From Torreya grandis (taxonomy: Eukaryota > Streptophyta > Pinopsida > Cupressales > Taxaceae): a stretch of DNA of 64,000 nt. Below the pieces are notes generated by a model. That model saw only the letters and a list, made by a program, of their open reading frames with translations. It was not told the origin of the DNA and did no database searches. Position numbers and translations under genes: made by a program. Below, piece after piece: positions 1 through 11,514 of the stretch. Numbering within the stretch: the stretch's first letter is position 1; each line of letters starts with the position of its first letter. Location of the stretch: assembly GCA_037957365.1 (NCBI GenBank), contig JARHVA010002684.1, positions 1,550,001 through 1,614,000 on the forward strand, written 5' to 3'.

Positions 1-544
1 TTCATGTGGTTTTAGCTTAAACCATGCTCTCGCACTTGTGCGAGTTTTCTGTGTTGATGCTTTTATAACTATGAGCGTCGACCGCCCTCTTTTCCTATGC
101 ACTCGCCATTTTACGAGCCTTTTACTATTTTCCTGTACACATCAATCATGTTATCTAATCATCTGTTTTCTTCTATCCCATACCCTGGGAGAACTACATT
201 TAGCCTAAAGTTCACATTGGATCTCATATCCATGGAACTATGTAGGTAGCGTCCATTTGCCTAATGCATTTGGAGTCAGCTCGTGTACCCCTTCCTTTTT
301 TTCTATTCCCCTCATTTTATTTTTGTGTCGTCTCCTATAGCCTAGGGGAAATCTTTACCATCTTGTTTGTGTCATTCCCTATAGCCTAGGGGCAATATTG
401 TCATTTGTTCTGGTGTTGTTTTACCTGTGTCATTGCTATCTAGCTTAGGGGTCACCCTGTCGTGAAGAATAACACCTCTATCACACATGCACAACAATCT
501 GTATTCTATTTGTTATTAACATTTTAATTACCCATTGTTTGTAT

Positions 545-790
545 ATTGCCTTGTTTGTTTGTATGTTTAGTTTTGTGTTTATTTGAGTATTGTTTCTCGT
601 CTTGTTTGTTTATTGGTGTTTTGTTTGTTATTCTTTGGTTGTGTTTGTTTATTTATTTATATTGGTGTTTTGTTGTTTGTTATCGTTTGATTGTGTTTAT
701 TTGTTTGTTTGTTTATTAGTGTTCTGTCTATTTGTTTGTTTGTTTGTTTTGTTTTTATTTGCTTTTTTATCTTTTTTTGTTTCTGGGATG
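545..790. repeat. T/G-rich simple repeat (TTTG-like)
   Basis: The stretch is dominated by TGTTTGTT and TTTATT units, for example the run of TTTG repeats near 700-760. It is imperfect, so it looks like an aged microsatellite rather than a recent expansion. Confidence 0.75.
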
Positions 791-1249
791 CCGTATGATT
801 CTTTCATTTTATTTATTACATTATATTCATTTAGGATTTGATTGTTCATATCTTACACCTAAAAGATTTGTACTTGCATTTAAATTGATTTTTTCATGCT
901 TTGGATACACATTGTTATTATAGTTGTCTATAACTATGATATCTAATATCACAAGTTACATCGAAAATTAGGGCAAAGTATCTCAGAGAATGCAATGGGA
1001 AGTACTCCTTGTTCATCCCTGACAAATCCCCGACCTACCTAAACACTACCCAAATGCAGAGTAATAAAATGACAATTGAATAGTAATTGCTGCTAGTTAG
1101 GATGTGCATCTCCATACTAGCAGGTAGCCCAAATTTATGCCTATTCTCTGTGTCGGCTTATTGTTACTCCGTAGGTACGAATTCAGTACAGAAGCCTCCT
1201 TTCTTGATTTGCCATATTGGAGCGAATTATGTAGATCTTCTTTAATTAT

Positions 1250-1440
1250 ATCCGCCCTATTGGGGCACAAACAAATTGTATCATGCTTCCATCTTCCCTA
1301 CTGGGGCACTTCACTGGGCAAATGATTATAACCGCCTTTGGGCAAATCATTATTTTCACTCATTTGCCCTACTGGGGCACCTCACTGTGCCAATGATTAT
1401 AATCGCCTTTGGGTAAATCAATATTTTCACCCTAGTTACC
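1250..1440. repeat. Short tandem array, about 71-bp unit
   Basis: CCCTACTGGGGCAC occurs near 1296 and 1367, followed each time by a TTCACTG/CTCACTG stretch, AATGATTATAA and CGCCTTTGGG. A more diverged unit (CCGCCCTATTGGGGCAC) lies at about 1250. The period is about 71 bp. No function is apparent. Confidence 0.65.
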
Positions 1441-1628
1441 TATAGGTTGCATCGTTTCCTTCTTTTCGAGGGAACATTCGATGACTTTATTTGCTGCTCG
1501 ATCCCTCGATGGGGCATCCAGGGCTCATCCATCTGGAGCATTGGCCAAGGCATTGATAACTTTCTAATTCTTTGAGAAGACGTTACTGTGCTTGTGTCTA
1601 GCAACGCCTTCCCAAACAAGAGCCAACT

Positions 1629-2745
1629 GTAGACACCTCATTTTGGCCACAACTGTGTTCCAACTAGACTTCAGATTGATTTCTACCAAATAGTGCAAAT
1701 TAAGCCAAGGAATTACTAAATGCCCCAATTCCGTCTGCACATCAGAAATTAGTACCCATAATTGTGTTGATGCATCTCTATTTGGGATATTATCCTATAT
1801 GCAATAGTAACCTCTCACAGATTCATCTCCAGTCAAATTGCGACTTAACAAATTGATAGATTTGCCTTTGGACCTAGTAAGTGGGGCACTTAAACAATTC
1901 GTAAAACGCAAAAATGCTAAGTATAATTAATTAACTAAGCAACTCAATTAAATGCTTAAATGAAATTTCCATATGCAATTAATGAATATTAATTTTGTAA
2001 AAAGAAAATTTCAATAAAATTGAGGTCATGAGGATGTCATCATCCTCAAAGTCAAGGAATTGAAAATATCTTTGTTAAAGCCTTAAATTCAGAAATGGAG
2101 AGCCATGCTTAATAAATGGGATCTTTTTTTGAAATATTAATTGCTTGTCGCCCCCTCCTTAACCAGGGTTAAATTAAACCTAACCGCGGTTAAATTTATT
2201 CTAACGACACTTGGGTTAGAGTTAGTTGGAGAACCTATAAATAGAAGTGCCAAGACCATTGTTTAACAAACTCTCAAGCCAAAGTTATAATGTTAAATTG
2301 TTGAGAGACAAAGTTTTCTTGTGAATGTTATAATGCAAAATTATTGATAGATTACTACATCTTGCCAAAACCAAACAAAACAAAGCCAAAGTGACAAGGA
2401 GAAATGATGCAAGGAGAACCTTTGTTAAAGACTCTGTGAGCACACAATTGAGCACATTCCTCCAAGGCCAACGTGAAATTTTTGCTCACAAGGAAGGTGA
2501 AGGATACTTGTTTTGTCTTCTTTTGTTTGTTACTTGCATTGTTCTCTTGCTCCTTGAGTAGCTAGGCTTGAGGTGTTAGATTCTTTATGTGTTTTCATTG
2601 ATGTTTATCATACTAACACTTGACTAACTCTTCTCTTGAATTCCTATCTCACAACTGAAATGCAAGCTTGAATGATAACTCTATAAATCTTTTTCTTTCT
2701 TTGTAGAACCAACTTTGAATTTTTTTTCAGATACCTGCACAGAAA
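1629..2745 (+). repeat. Candidate LTR on the plus strand (partner not in window)
   Basis: The stretch opens with TGTAGACACCTCATTTTG, a start typical of plant LTRs. It carries a TATA box (TATAAATAG at 2236-2244) about 600 bp in, and a CA end can be placed near 2745 (CCTGCACA). No second copy is seen in the window and no primer site is obvious after the right edge, so the right boundary and the orientation are inferred. It could be a solo LTR or the 3' LTR of an element lying to the left. Confidence 0.4.
2236..2244 (+). promoter_or_regulatory. TATA box in candidate LTR
   Basis: TATAAATAG follows GAACC and precedes AAGTGCCAAG, a canonical plant TATA context. It lies about 600 bp after the proposed LTR start, where an LTR U3 promoter would be expected. 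Confidence 0.5.
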
Positions 2746-4007
2746 GCTTAAATTCTGATTGTTAAAAATAACTAAGAGGCTTAGGGTTTTGCTTTGAAAA
2801 GTAGAGATCGAAATGCAAATGAAGAAGATGAAAAATCTAATTGAGATTTGGCCAATTTATATACAAAATTGAGTTTTAATGGCGAAAGAGAGCGAGAAAA
2901 TGGTTTAAGTATGCAAGTTTAATTTGCGTGGTAGGGCAGTTGATTCTGTGTTTAATAATTTCTTTTTGACTTTTATCCTTTTCAGCTCGAGAGGGTATAT
3001 CTGTTGTTGATTAGCTTTTAGTCTATGGTTGTGATCAAATTTCGGGGTAAGATTGTATGGGAATTTTGGCCTGTGGAAATTTGGGATAGAAATGCATTGC
3101 GAATCATTGATTCAAGCTGCCTTTGATCATATGGGTAATATTTGATTTGAGGTGAGATTCAAGGTAGGACAAGTCAACAATAAGTTTGACTGTGGAGTGG
3201 GATACACGCGGTTGATTTGAGTTATTTGGATGGCTGTGATGAATTGGACTTTATAGCTTTTTTAGCTCAATATTTGATAAGGCTAACTTTGGCTTTAGAG
3301 TCCTAAGATCAACAATTGTGGTTTCATTCCAAGCCAAATTTAAGCTTTAGCGAGTCAAATTAAAATGTGACCGTGGATTGGCATGTTAGCTCTTAATTTG
3401 AAAGTGGTTGGAGGGATGAGATAAAGCTTTTTATTCATGTGTTTTAAAGCTTTTGAGATCGATGACTTATATTGACCCCAAATTAATATTTTAGCCGTTG
3501 ATTTTAAAGTGGGTAGTGAGGATTGATGGCTATGGGATTGGACACTTTTAAGCTAAAGTTAGTAGCTCATCAGAGTAATTTTAATAAGGCTAAGGGTTGA
3601 TAAGTTTAATCTTGCTATGAAGGATTGAACTGCAACTAATAACTACCATTAGATCTTTAGCTATCTTGATCAATGACTTCGAGGTGTTTCCAAGTGAATA
3701 AAAAGGTTTTAGTGGAATGTGTGCTTTTTAGCCGTTGACATGTCAAACAAACATTGTATGAGCTCAACTTAATAATGGCTATTGAGCCAAGGCTTTTAGG
3801 CCCTATTTAGCATATGTTGAGTTGTGAGTCGTCAAATGAAAGGTCCCAAGATTTGGATAGAACCTAGATTACAAAGGATGCCTTTTAATCAACAGCTTTT
3901 GGGGAATAAATCACGTGTTAATAATGGCTAGTTTGAACATTTGAGAATCATGGGTGGAAAAGTGAGCTTTGAGGCATTTGTGCTATTTTAGGCTTGAGTT
4001 TGTTTCT
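2746..4007. other. Unassigned AT-rich DNA
   Basis: No exon, RNA gene or repeat boundary can be supported. The sequence has the same texture as the tandem units that follow (phrases such as GGCTTTTAGG and TAAGGCTAA recur), so it may be the single-copy lead-in of the same repeat family. Confidence 0.5.
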
Positions 4008-5665
4008 TAGCCATTGGGTTAAAGTTGGTTAAGATCAAATTTATAGGAAGCTTGTTCGAATGTTAACTAAAAGCTGCTAAAAAAGGTGAGCTCTTTTGGG
4101 CACAATTTTTTTTTTTGGATTTAAGAACTTTCAATCAGATTGTTTGAGTTTCAAAACATGCATAAAGTTTTGTTATATTGAATTGAAGGCTTTAGGATTT
4201 GGATTGCAAACCTTTTATATTTATTAGCTTGATCAGACGGTTTAGAAGCCAATCCAGACGAGGTTAATATTTGATTAGGGCTTTTACACTTAATTGGGGC
4301 CGAAAATGAAATGTAAGTGTCATATTAGCTATAAGTCCGACGGTGGAAAGTTGAACAGACTGGTAAGCAGTGAATGCATAAATGGAAGCAAGGATTTCAA
4401 AAAGTGAAAATTCTATGCTTATTAGTTGTTCTTGAACATTTTATAGCAATTTTGAGCTATGTATGAACTTATTCATGATCCAACATTTTAACGTTGATGA
4501 CCAACATAGACTGCGGTTCTTTAGGCTGATTTGGGGGTCTTTTCTCAACTGAGGCATCACTAGCCATTGGGTTAAAGTTGGTTAAGATCAAATTTATAGG
4601 AAGCTTGTTTGAATGTTAACTAAAAGCTACTAAAAAAGGTGAGCTCTTTTGGGCACAATTTTTTTTTTGGATTTAAGAACTTTCAATCAGATTGTTTGAG
4701 TTTCAAAACATGCATAAAGTTTTGTTATATTGAATTGAAGGCTTTAGGATTTGGATTGCAACCCTTTTATATTTATTAGCTTGATCAGACGGTTTAGAAG
4801 CCAATCCAGACGAGGTTAATATTTGATTAGGGCTTTTACACTTAATTGGGGCCGAAAATGAAATGTAAGTGTCATATTAGCTATAAGTCTGACGGTGGAA
4901 ATTTGAACAGACTGGTAAGCAATGAATGCATAAATAGAAGTAGGGATTTCAAAAAGTGAAAAATCTATGCTTATTAGTTGTTCTTGAACATTTTATAGCA
5001 ATTTTGAGCTATGTATGAACTTATTCATGATCCAACATTTTAACGTTGATGACCAACATAGACTGCGGTTCTTTAGGCTGATTTGGGGGTCTTTTCTCAA
5101 CTGAGGCATCACTAGCCATTGGGTTAAAGTTGGTTAAGATCAAATTTATAGGAAGCTTGTTCGAATGTTAACTAAAAGCTGCTAAAAAAGGTGAGCTCTT
5201 TTGGGCACAATTTTTTTTTTGGATTTAAGAACTTTCAATCAGATTGTTTGAGTTTCAAAACATGCATAAAGTTTTGTTATATTGAATTGAAGGCTTTAGG
5301 ATTTGGATTGCAACCCTTTTATATTTATTAGCTTGATCAGACGGTTTAGAAGCCAATCCAGACGAGGTTAATATTTGATTAGGGCTTTTACACTTAATTG
5401 GGGCCGAAAATGAAATGTAAGTGTCATATTAGCTATAAGTCTGACGGTGGAAATTTGAACAGACTGGTAAGCAGTGAATCCATAAATAGAAGCAGGGATT
5501 TCAAAAAGTGAAAAATCTATGCTTATTAGTTGTTCTTGAACATTTTATAGCAATATTGAGCTATGTATGAACTTATTCATGATCCAACATTTTAACGTTG
5601 ATGACCAACATAGACTGCGGTTCTTTAGGCTGATTTGGGGGTCTTTTCTCAACTGAGGCATCACT
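4008..5665. repeat. Tandem repeat, three copies of a 552-bp unit
   Basis: The phrase TAGCCATTGGGTTAAAGTTG starts at 4008, 4561 and 5113, giving periods of 553 and 552 bp. Each unit ends with CTTTTCTCAACTGAGGCATCAC. The third copy ends at about 5665, where the sequence changes to CGGGTTGATATGAGG. Copies differ by a few substitutions and by the length of a T-run near the start of each unit, so the array is fairly young. No copy holds a convincing reading frame. It resembles the internal tandem arrays seen in some large plant LTR elements, or a short satellite. Confidence 0.93.
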
Positions 5666-6781
5666 CGGGTTGATATGAGGATTCTTAAGAGCTTTCCCAG
5701 ACAAATAAAATGTTGGTTAAATGGCTTGAAGGAACTTTGAACAAACAAAATAAGGACATGAAATATGATAGAAGGGAAAAGAGCCCTCTCCCCCCACACC
5801 AATATTTAATTGCATCTTGAATTACACTAACCTCTAATGGTAACAAAAAAAAAGTAAGGAATGAGGCAATATTAATTTATTTGTAGGTGTTTAACCCTTT
5901 CAGGAATTTTTGTGTGAAGGGTTAAGGGGGTAAAATACCTATACACAAGGATAGATAAAACTATTCTAAAGCAGGCTAATTAATTGCAAACTCAGATAAA
6001 TGAATATTCTATACTAAAATATTGAGATGTGCTAAATATAAAAAGTACCAAATTTGGAAGATGTTTTACTGATTGCAATGGTAAGGAGAAATGATATGTA
6101 GCTGGATTTATAATGTGCAGTTGGATTTGAGTTGTACATAGGCAGGAGTGTGCAGGATCAAGATTATGAGACAGTAGTTAGATTCCAGAAATGATGTTTT
6201 TGGATCCGTTGACGCTAAAAATTGTCGTGTCAACGAATCACCCCTTTCGACTATCGCGAAGGTTAAGTCGGAATCGTACTAGTTTAATCGTGGGAGTCCT
6301 ATGACTGAAAAATCAGTGCAAGGCGCATAGTGGTTTTTAAAAAGTCAAGCTGCATTGGTTACACACTTGACCGAGTTTTGGGCAAATAATATCTTTCTTA
6401 GAGGAATTGTTTCAGTTCACATGAGTGATAGATGAATGGAATGTTTTTGAAAGGAAGGTGGTCTCGGATAATGGTTTCATGAATACACTTACATTTGAAT
6501 ATCTCTGAACCATAACTCATAAATATTAAGGATGCGTTTGAGTTTGACGATACTTTATAAAAGATAAACTGAATGTTGCTAATAAGTCATAAAATGTAAC
6601 ATATTTTATTGTAGCAATCAAAAATCCACTTTACCAAATTATGAATCAATTTAGATAAGAATCTATAATCTATTCTATCCGTAAGAGAAAATCTATTAAT
6701 TAGATAATCTCTTGAAGAATAGAAACCTGATTCAATAAATACATATTTTAAGTAATGTCCTTTATTCTTGTAGTAATATCT
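5666..6781. other. Unassigned DNA between tandem array and element nest
   Basis: No gene is supported. A purine-rich tract (GAAGGGTTAAGGGGGTAAAA, about 5917-5936) resembles a polypurine tract. An imperfect inverted motif (GTTGACG ... CGTGTCAAC, about 6209-6235) lies further right. Neither could be tied to a complete element. The segment ends abruptly where homology to the LTR of element B begins. Confidence 0.5.
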
Positions 6782-7065
6782 TGGGTCACCTAAACTTGGG
6801 TTAGACCTCCGGAGAAGCTGGTTTCCTTTCTATCACCTAAACTAGAACTAAGCTAGGTCTTGCTTGGAAAAGGGGGAGAGATTGACAACAACTCATAAAA
6901 GCATGTGAAAATGATTTGATGCACCAAATGTTTTGATCCTTCTACTTGCACAAGACACACTATAAGACACTTTCAAGACTGCTAAACATCACTTCATTCA
7001 CTCTTTGATCAGTTGCCACAAGTATTTCACAAGGCATGGACTAGCTATTGACCCGGCATGGGAGG
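6782..7065 (-). repeat. Element B, 3' LTR, first part (truncated at its outer end)
   Basis: From TCACCTAAACTTGGG onward this matches the right LTR of B (from about 23698), up to the GGAGG at 7061-7065 where element A is inserted. The match resumes at 19033. About the first 95-100 bp of the LTR, present at 23601-23697, are missing here, and the sequence to the left is unrelated. The outer end was therefore removed after insertion. Confidence 0.88.
7061..7065. repeat. Target-site duplication of element A, left copy
   Basis: GGAGG directly precedes the TGTTG start of A. The same five bases follow the CAACA end at 19028-19032. The unoccupied site survives in the other LTR of B as CATGGGAGGGCAGTTG near 23981. 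Confidence 0.95.
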
Positions 7066-7090
7066 TGTTGTCAACCTGGTGCTGCGCCCT

Positions 7091-7136
7091 GAATCAGAGA
7101 TGTGCATGAAATGGAATCAGAGATGTGCATGAAATG
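7091..7136. repeat. 23-bp perfect tandem duplication in 3' LTR of A
   Basis: GAATCAGAGATGTGCATGAA plus ATG is repeated head to tail. The 5' LTR has one copy at the matching place (about 16301), so this duplication arose after insertion. Confidence 0.9.
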
Positions 7137-7774
7137 GTCAGTCCTCTATCCGGTTGAAACAATGGGATTTTCTCACGAGGGTGGGTGTCTCAATGGTGAG
7201 AAGAACCTCCATAGAAGGCTGGTTTCTGTAAGATGTATCAATGAGGATCTCTATTCTATGCTGCAAACTACCATGGAAAAGAGAGAATGAAACTTTAAGG
7301 GGAAATCCTACCCAATAACGGTGATACACCAAAAGATTGATCCACTCTACTTCGAACCTTGAACACTGAACAAACAAGGGAAAATGAAGACCTTCGATTT
7401 CAATCAACCACTATGCATAAGTATTTCGTGAGAAGGTTCGATCCAATGACCAAAACATTAGGAAAAACGATGGAGAGAGGTATGATACAAGACACTTTGC
7501 AGCCACCTAACATCCACTTACAGCTTCAACAAAAGACATAAATAACACTTAACATGACTTGCATAATACGGTAAGCTAGCAACTAGGTACGAATCATAAT
7601 TTGGAAAGGGAGAGAAATCTACCACATATGCAAATTGCTGAATGAATATACACTATGCCAACACTTGAAATCTGAAAGTACAGTCCTTCTATTGATCGAA
7701 GAGGTTACACAACTCACCAATGGCAGAGTCTGGTCTTGCCAAGAGAGGGATTAAAAATTCTAAGGCTGAAAGCC

Positions 7775-7785
7775 AACTTATAGAG
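7775..7785 (-). promoter_or_regulatory. Possible TATA box in 3' LTR of A
   Basis: Read on the minus strand this is CTCTATAAGTT, and it is retained in the other LTR near 16959-16966. The surrounding sequence (AGAGAGGGA upstream, then AAGGCTGAAAGCC) is similar to that around the clearer TATA box of element B, which supports the call. Confidence 0.4.
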
Positions 7786-8479
7786 AATTACAAAAGCCAA
7801 AGATAGGCGTTGAAAAAAAAGAAGATGATCAACTTAGATTAACTCAAGGCTGACTTTGCCTTTCAATAAAAATGTGTTTTCCCTTTGTCTTTGCATGAAG
7901 CTCCTTGCACTAGAGGAAGTGGACTTGTCTTTGTTTATTGAAATGCCCACCTCTCTTTGCATGGAAATGTACGCCAATGTCCATTTTAGCTTCTTTGTGA
8001 GCTGTTGGAACGTTTGAAAGTATGAGATGATAATATCATGCATGAAAGTCAATGCCAATGTCAATTTTAGAACTCTGACTTGATCTATTGGAAGCCGAGT
8101 TGGAACGTTTGATAAGTTGAGTTGGAGCATTTGAACCGCTGAGTTGGACAAAGAGAAACACTGAGTTGGATGAAGAGATTATTCTCCTTTGCATTGAAAA
8201 CTCCTAGTAGATGTGGCGTTTAACAATTAGTCAATTCTAAATTTGGAACGGTCAACTCGACGTCTGAATTTGGAAACTCCGGTTGAGCTGTTGGAATGTT
8301 ACGAGTTTGAGACAAACGAAAGTGCTTGCATGGAAAACCATCTTGCTGAGTGAAAGATAAATTCAGGTTGAATTTATTTCGCGGCTATCTATTTTCTGTT
8401 TCTGTTTCTGTTCATGCGTTGCTCTTGGGTTTATTCCCACAAACTTATCTTTGGTCTTGGATTTTTCTTCGGATATTTT

Positions 8480-9605
8480 GTTAGTCCACTTTCCCGCAGA
8501 CAGTTTGTTTTGCTTTATTTCCCTTCGGATATCTCCTTCGTCTTTTCTGTGTGCAACTTTTTCGAAGCTTTGGATTTCCTTCGGAATTTATGCTTTTGGT
8601 CTATCTCCTTCGGATCTTTTGTTCTTGACTGCATTTGCCTCGGGTTTATTTCCTCGGGCATGTCTTCGGACTTTCCTGTTATGCCTTTCCCGTGGATTTC
8701 CTTCAGGCAAATTGCCCGAAGGAATTGACCCTTGTTATTTCCCTCAAGCTTCTGTCCATGCACTTTTTAGCGGCAGCTTTTCTGAAGGAATCCTTCGGAC
8801 TTATGGCCCCTCACCTTTCCTTCGGCCTTTATTTCTTCTCTACCTCGGGCTTATCTCCTTGTGTGGTCTTCTGGAGGAATTCTTTGGACAAAATGTCCGA
8901 AGGAATTCCTTCGAATTTTTGTCTTGACCTTGTTACTTTCCCGCAGACTTGTCTTTTTTGAATTTTTAGGTGGACTTTTTTGCTTTGCGGGTTTATTTCC
9001 CTTGGCTTTTTTTTGAATTAATCCTTCGGGAAAAAGTCCGAAGGAATTCCTTCGGATTTTTTGTTTGAAGGAATTCTTTCCTTTGTTTTCTCTTTTGCCT
9101 TGTTGGTTTTATTCCACGGGTTTTTTCTTCCTTGTATTTTCTCCGAATTTCTTCGGACTTTTTGTCCGAAGGAATTACTTCGGAGAAAAGTCTGAATGAA
9201 TTTTCTTTCTCTTCTTTGGCACGGCAGAATGTCCTTCAGAAAGATTTCAAATGTCCTGTCATCGACCAAGTGCCCTCCACAAGGGCTCGTGTCCTTCCTC
9301 TGTGCCCTTCGGGAAAGTTGGAATGGTCTTGTCACCAACCAAGTGCCCTCCGCAAGGGCTTCTGTCCTTCATTTGTGCCCTTTTTCAGAAAAATTGTATG
9401 GCACCTGGGTTTTTTGCAGGGGTCCTTATTCCTTTGACCATTTTGGATTTTCTGAGTTCTCTCAGATTTCTTTGGACTTTTGTCCGAAGGAATTCCTTCA
9501 GACAAAAAGTCCGAAGGAATTACTCCTTGGTCTTTTTGTTTTTGGTGGACTTTTCTCTTTTGAATTCTCCGAAGTATTCCTTCGGACCATTTTCCGAAGG
9601 ATATC
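8480..9605. repeat. CCTTCGG/CCGAAGG palindrome cluster in LTR of A
   Basis: The core is the palindrome TCCGAAGGAATTCCTTCGGA or close variants, seen near 8898, 9029, 9160, 9483 and 9509, with many half-sites (CCTTCGGA) between. The matching cluster in the 5' LTR runs through about 17700-18760. Each full copy can fold into a hairpin in single-stranded DNA or RNA. Confidence 0.88.
9253..9398. repeat. 73-bp direct duplication inside LTR of A
   Basis: ACCAAGTGCCCTCC followed by CAAGGGCT and GTCCTTC occurs from 9265 and again from 9338. The same pair is present in the 5' LTR (about 18423 and 18496), so it predates insertion. Confidence 0.8.
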
Positions 9606-10192
9606 TTCACCTTTGTTTGTAACTTTCTTTGTTGTAGGCTCTTTCCTTTGTAATTTGCTTTGCTATAGGCTTTTTCCTTTGTAATTTCCTTTGCTATAGA
9701 TGGCCCCTTGGGTCGTTGTAAATATGTGTTTAGCCTTGATTGAATTTTGCAAAAAACCTTTTCCTTTTCATTATTCAGTACCCAAAACTGATTCACAAGA
9801 CAAATTGGCACATAAGGAAATTACAAAGGAAGCATGCCCTGTGGGGCAAAAACCTCTTCCGAATAGTAAGGTTGACAATTTTTCCCTGTGGGGCAAAAAT
9901 GTCAACATTTTATGGCGATTCTGCTAGGAAGCATGCCGGCTATGCCATGTACATGCTATTCGAATCCCCAAATGGTGAACCTGATTTTTGACTGAAAATC
10001 TCCTCTTCACTGTGGCTGAAGTAACAGTAACCTTCCTCCGTCAAAATAAGAAGGGAAACACACAAAAGCAAAAAACTAACTTAGAAGCAAATGTGCAAAA
10101 AAACACATATTGGACAAAACTGAAGCAAACTACTGTGCTTGAACAGCACTTGGAGGAAAGCAAAAACAACTATGTACATAGAATTTTGCTCT

Positions 10193-11511
10193 TCAATAGC
10201 AATGTTTCAGATGTATCCCATTGACTGGGTTTGGAAGCTCTTGGCCGTCCATCTTAGCAAGTTGGAAGGCGTTGTGGGATTTGCAGCTGGAGATCGTGTA
10301 TGGGCCACTCCAAAGGGAATCAAACTTTGTGTGATTTCCTGGTTTGGCTCGATCCTCATCCTATTTGAGGACCAAATCTCCTTCATTGAAGCTTCGTGAG
10401 GAAGCTCCTTTGTCGAATGTTCTTTTCACCTATGCCTGATGACTTTCCATGGCTAGCATGGCTTGATTTCTTGTCTCTTCCAACTCCATAAGCTCTGCAT
10501 ATCTGATCTCCATAGGCTCATTCTCTAACAACTCAAGTTGATGCATTAGTTTTAAAGCTGAAAACTTGAAAGAAATAGGTAACCTTGCTTTCTTACCATA
10601 GACTAGCTTGTAGGGAGAGTTGGCTATTGACCACTTGTAGGTGATGCTATCAGCCCATAGAGCTGACTTCAACTTGAGATGCCATGACTTCTGATTGTCT
10701 TCAATAGTCCTTCGTATGATTCTTAAGAGGTTCTTGTTTGTAGATTCAGCAAGGCCATTTCCTTGTGGATAATAGTTCGATGAAGCGCTGAGATAAATTC
10801 CATGTTGGATAACCCATTCGCTGATCCTAGATCCCACAAAAGCCATTGCATTGTCAGAAATAATATTTGAAAGAACTCCAAACCTAGTGATCAAACCTTC
10901 ATAGAAATCAAGAACGCTAGTTCATTTGCTTCTTTCAATGCAATTGCTTCCATCCAACGTGTGAAGTAGTCTGTAGCTGTTAGATTCCACTTATGCCCTA
11001 AACTCGAAGGAGGGTTAATGAGACCAATAAAGTCCAATCCCCATTGAACAAAACGCTGATCCACTGCAATTCGCTGAAGGGGTAGGGCTGCAAGTTTAAT
11101 TTTTCCTACAAACATAGCACATTGTTTGCACTTCCTAACCCATGTATGGCAATCGCTAAATATAGTAGGCCAATAGTACCCACCTCTCATGATTTTAAGT
11201 GCTGTAGTTCTTGAGGAAAAGTGTCCTCCACCAAGTCCATGGAATTCTTCAAGTAATCTTTGAGTTTGGCTTGGCTCCACACACCTTAGTAACATTCCAT
11301 TGAAATATTTTTTGAACAAAACACCGTCAACGAGCAAGAATGGAATTGATTGCAATATGAAATACCTTCTTTTTGAAGCACTTAGGTGAGAAGGGTAACA
11401 ACCATCTTGCAGATAGCTTACCAGATCACGAAACTCGCTGGAAGGTGAAGTGTGAACAGTAGCAATCTCTTCATCATTTGACATTAAAACAACTTCGTTA
11501 GTTTCTTGCAA
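10193..11511 (-). pseudogene. Element A integrase (decayed)
   Basis: Integrase inserts the cDNA copy into host DNA. An N-terminal zinc-binding motif is seen: His-His in the EFHGLGGGHFSS stretch, then Cys-x2-Cys in CKQCAMF. The core keeps its acids: Asp in WGLDFIG, Asp in ISDNAMAF and Glu in GLAESTNKN. After a stop at about 10430 the same frame continues into a basic tail with a GPY-type motif (LWSGPYTI) and ends at 10193. Breaks are a stop joining it to the RNase H frame (11515), a frameshift near 10895, and two stops in the tail. No chromodomain is visible. Confidence 0.93.
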
Positions 11512-11514
11512 GTC

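Larger units (their letters stand above)
1..1628. other. Decayed repeat DNA, no gene
   Basis: No coding exon is supported here. Visible structure includes three copies of a CCTATAGCCTAGGGG-type motif (334-348, 378-392 and a diverged one near 435-451), a T/G-rich simple repeat, and a short tandem array around CCCTACTGGGGCAC. These are probably parts of an old retroelement whose 3' LTR may start at 1629. The open frames over 590-923 are low-complexity translations of the T/G-rich tract. Confidence 0.6.
7066..9907 (-). repeat. Element A, 3' LTR (2842 bp)
   Basis: The ends are TGTTGTCAACCTGG and AATGTCAACA on the plus strand. It matches 16273-19027 along its length with scattered substitutions and indels. 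One left-only change is a perfect 23-bp tandem duplication (7091-7113 and 7114-7136). The stretch from about 8480 to 9605 is packed with CCTTCGG and CCGAAGG motifs, including near-perfect copies of a 20-bp palindrome. Long open frames on the plus strand here come from this repetitive composition and are not taken as genes. Confidence 0.95.

Noticed and set aside
590..923. Phe/Leu/Val-rich open frames that look like membrane peptides
   Set aside because: They are translations of a T/G-rich simple repeat, with no exon signals.
4008..5665. CRISPR-like or direct-repeat array
   Set aside because: The units are 552 bp, contiguous and have no spacers, so it is an ordinary tandem array in a plant genome.
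6195..6260. Inverted motif GTTGACG ... CGTGTCAAC as a DNA-transposon end
   Set aside because: There is only one site, with no partner end or target duplication. It may equally be an LTR-internal motif.
9132..9811. Several long plus- and minus-strand open frames in the left LTR of A, with matching ones at 18150-18726
   Set aside because: They arise from the CCTTCGG/CCGAAGG repeats, appear in several frames at once, and lie inside an LTR. They are composition artefacts, not genes.
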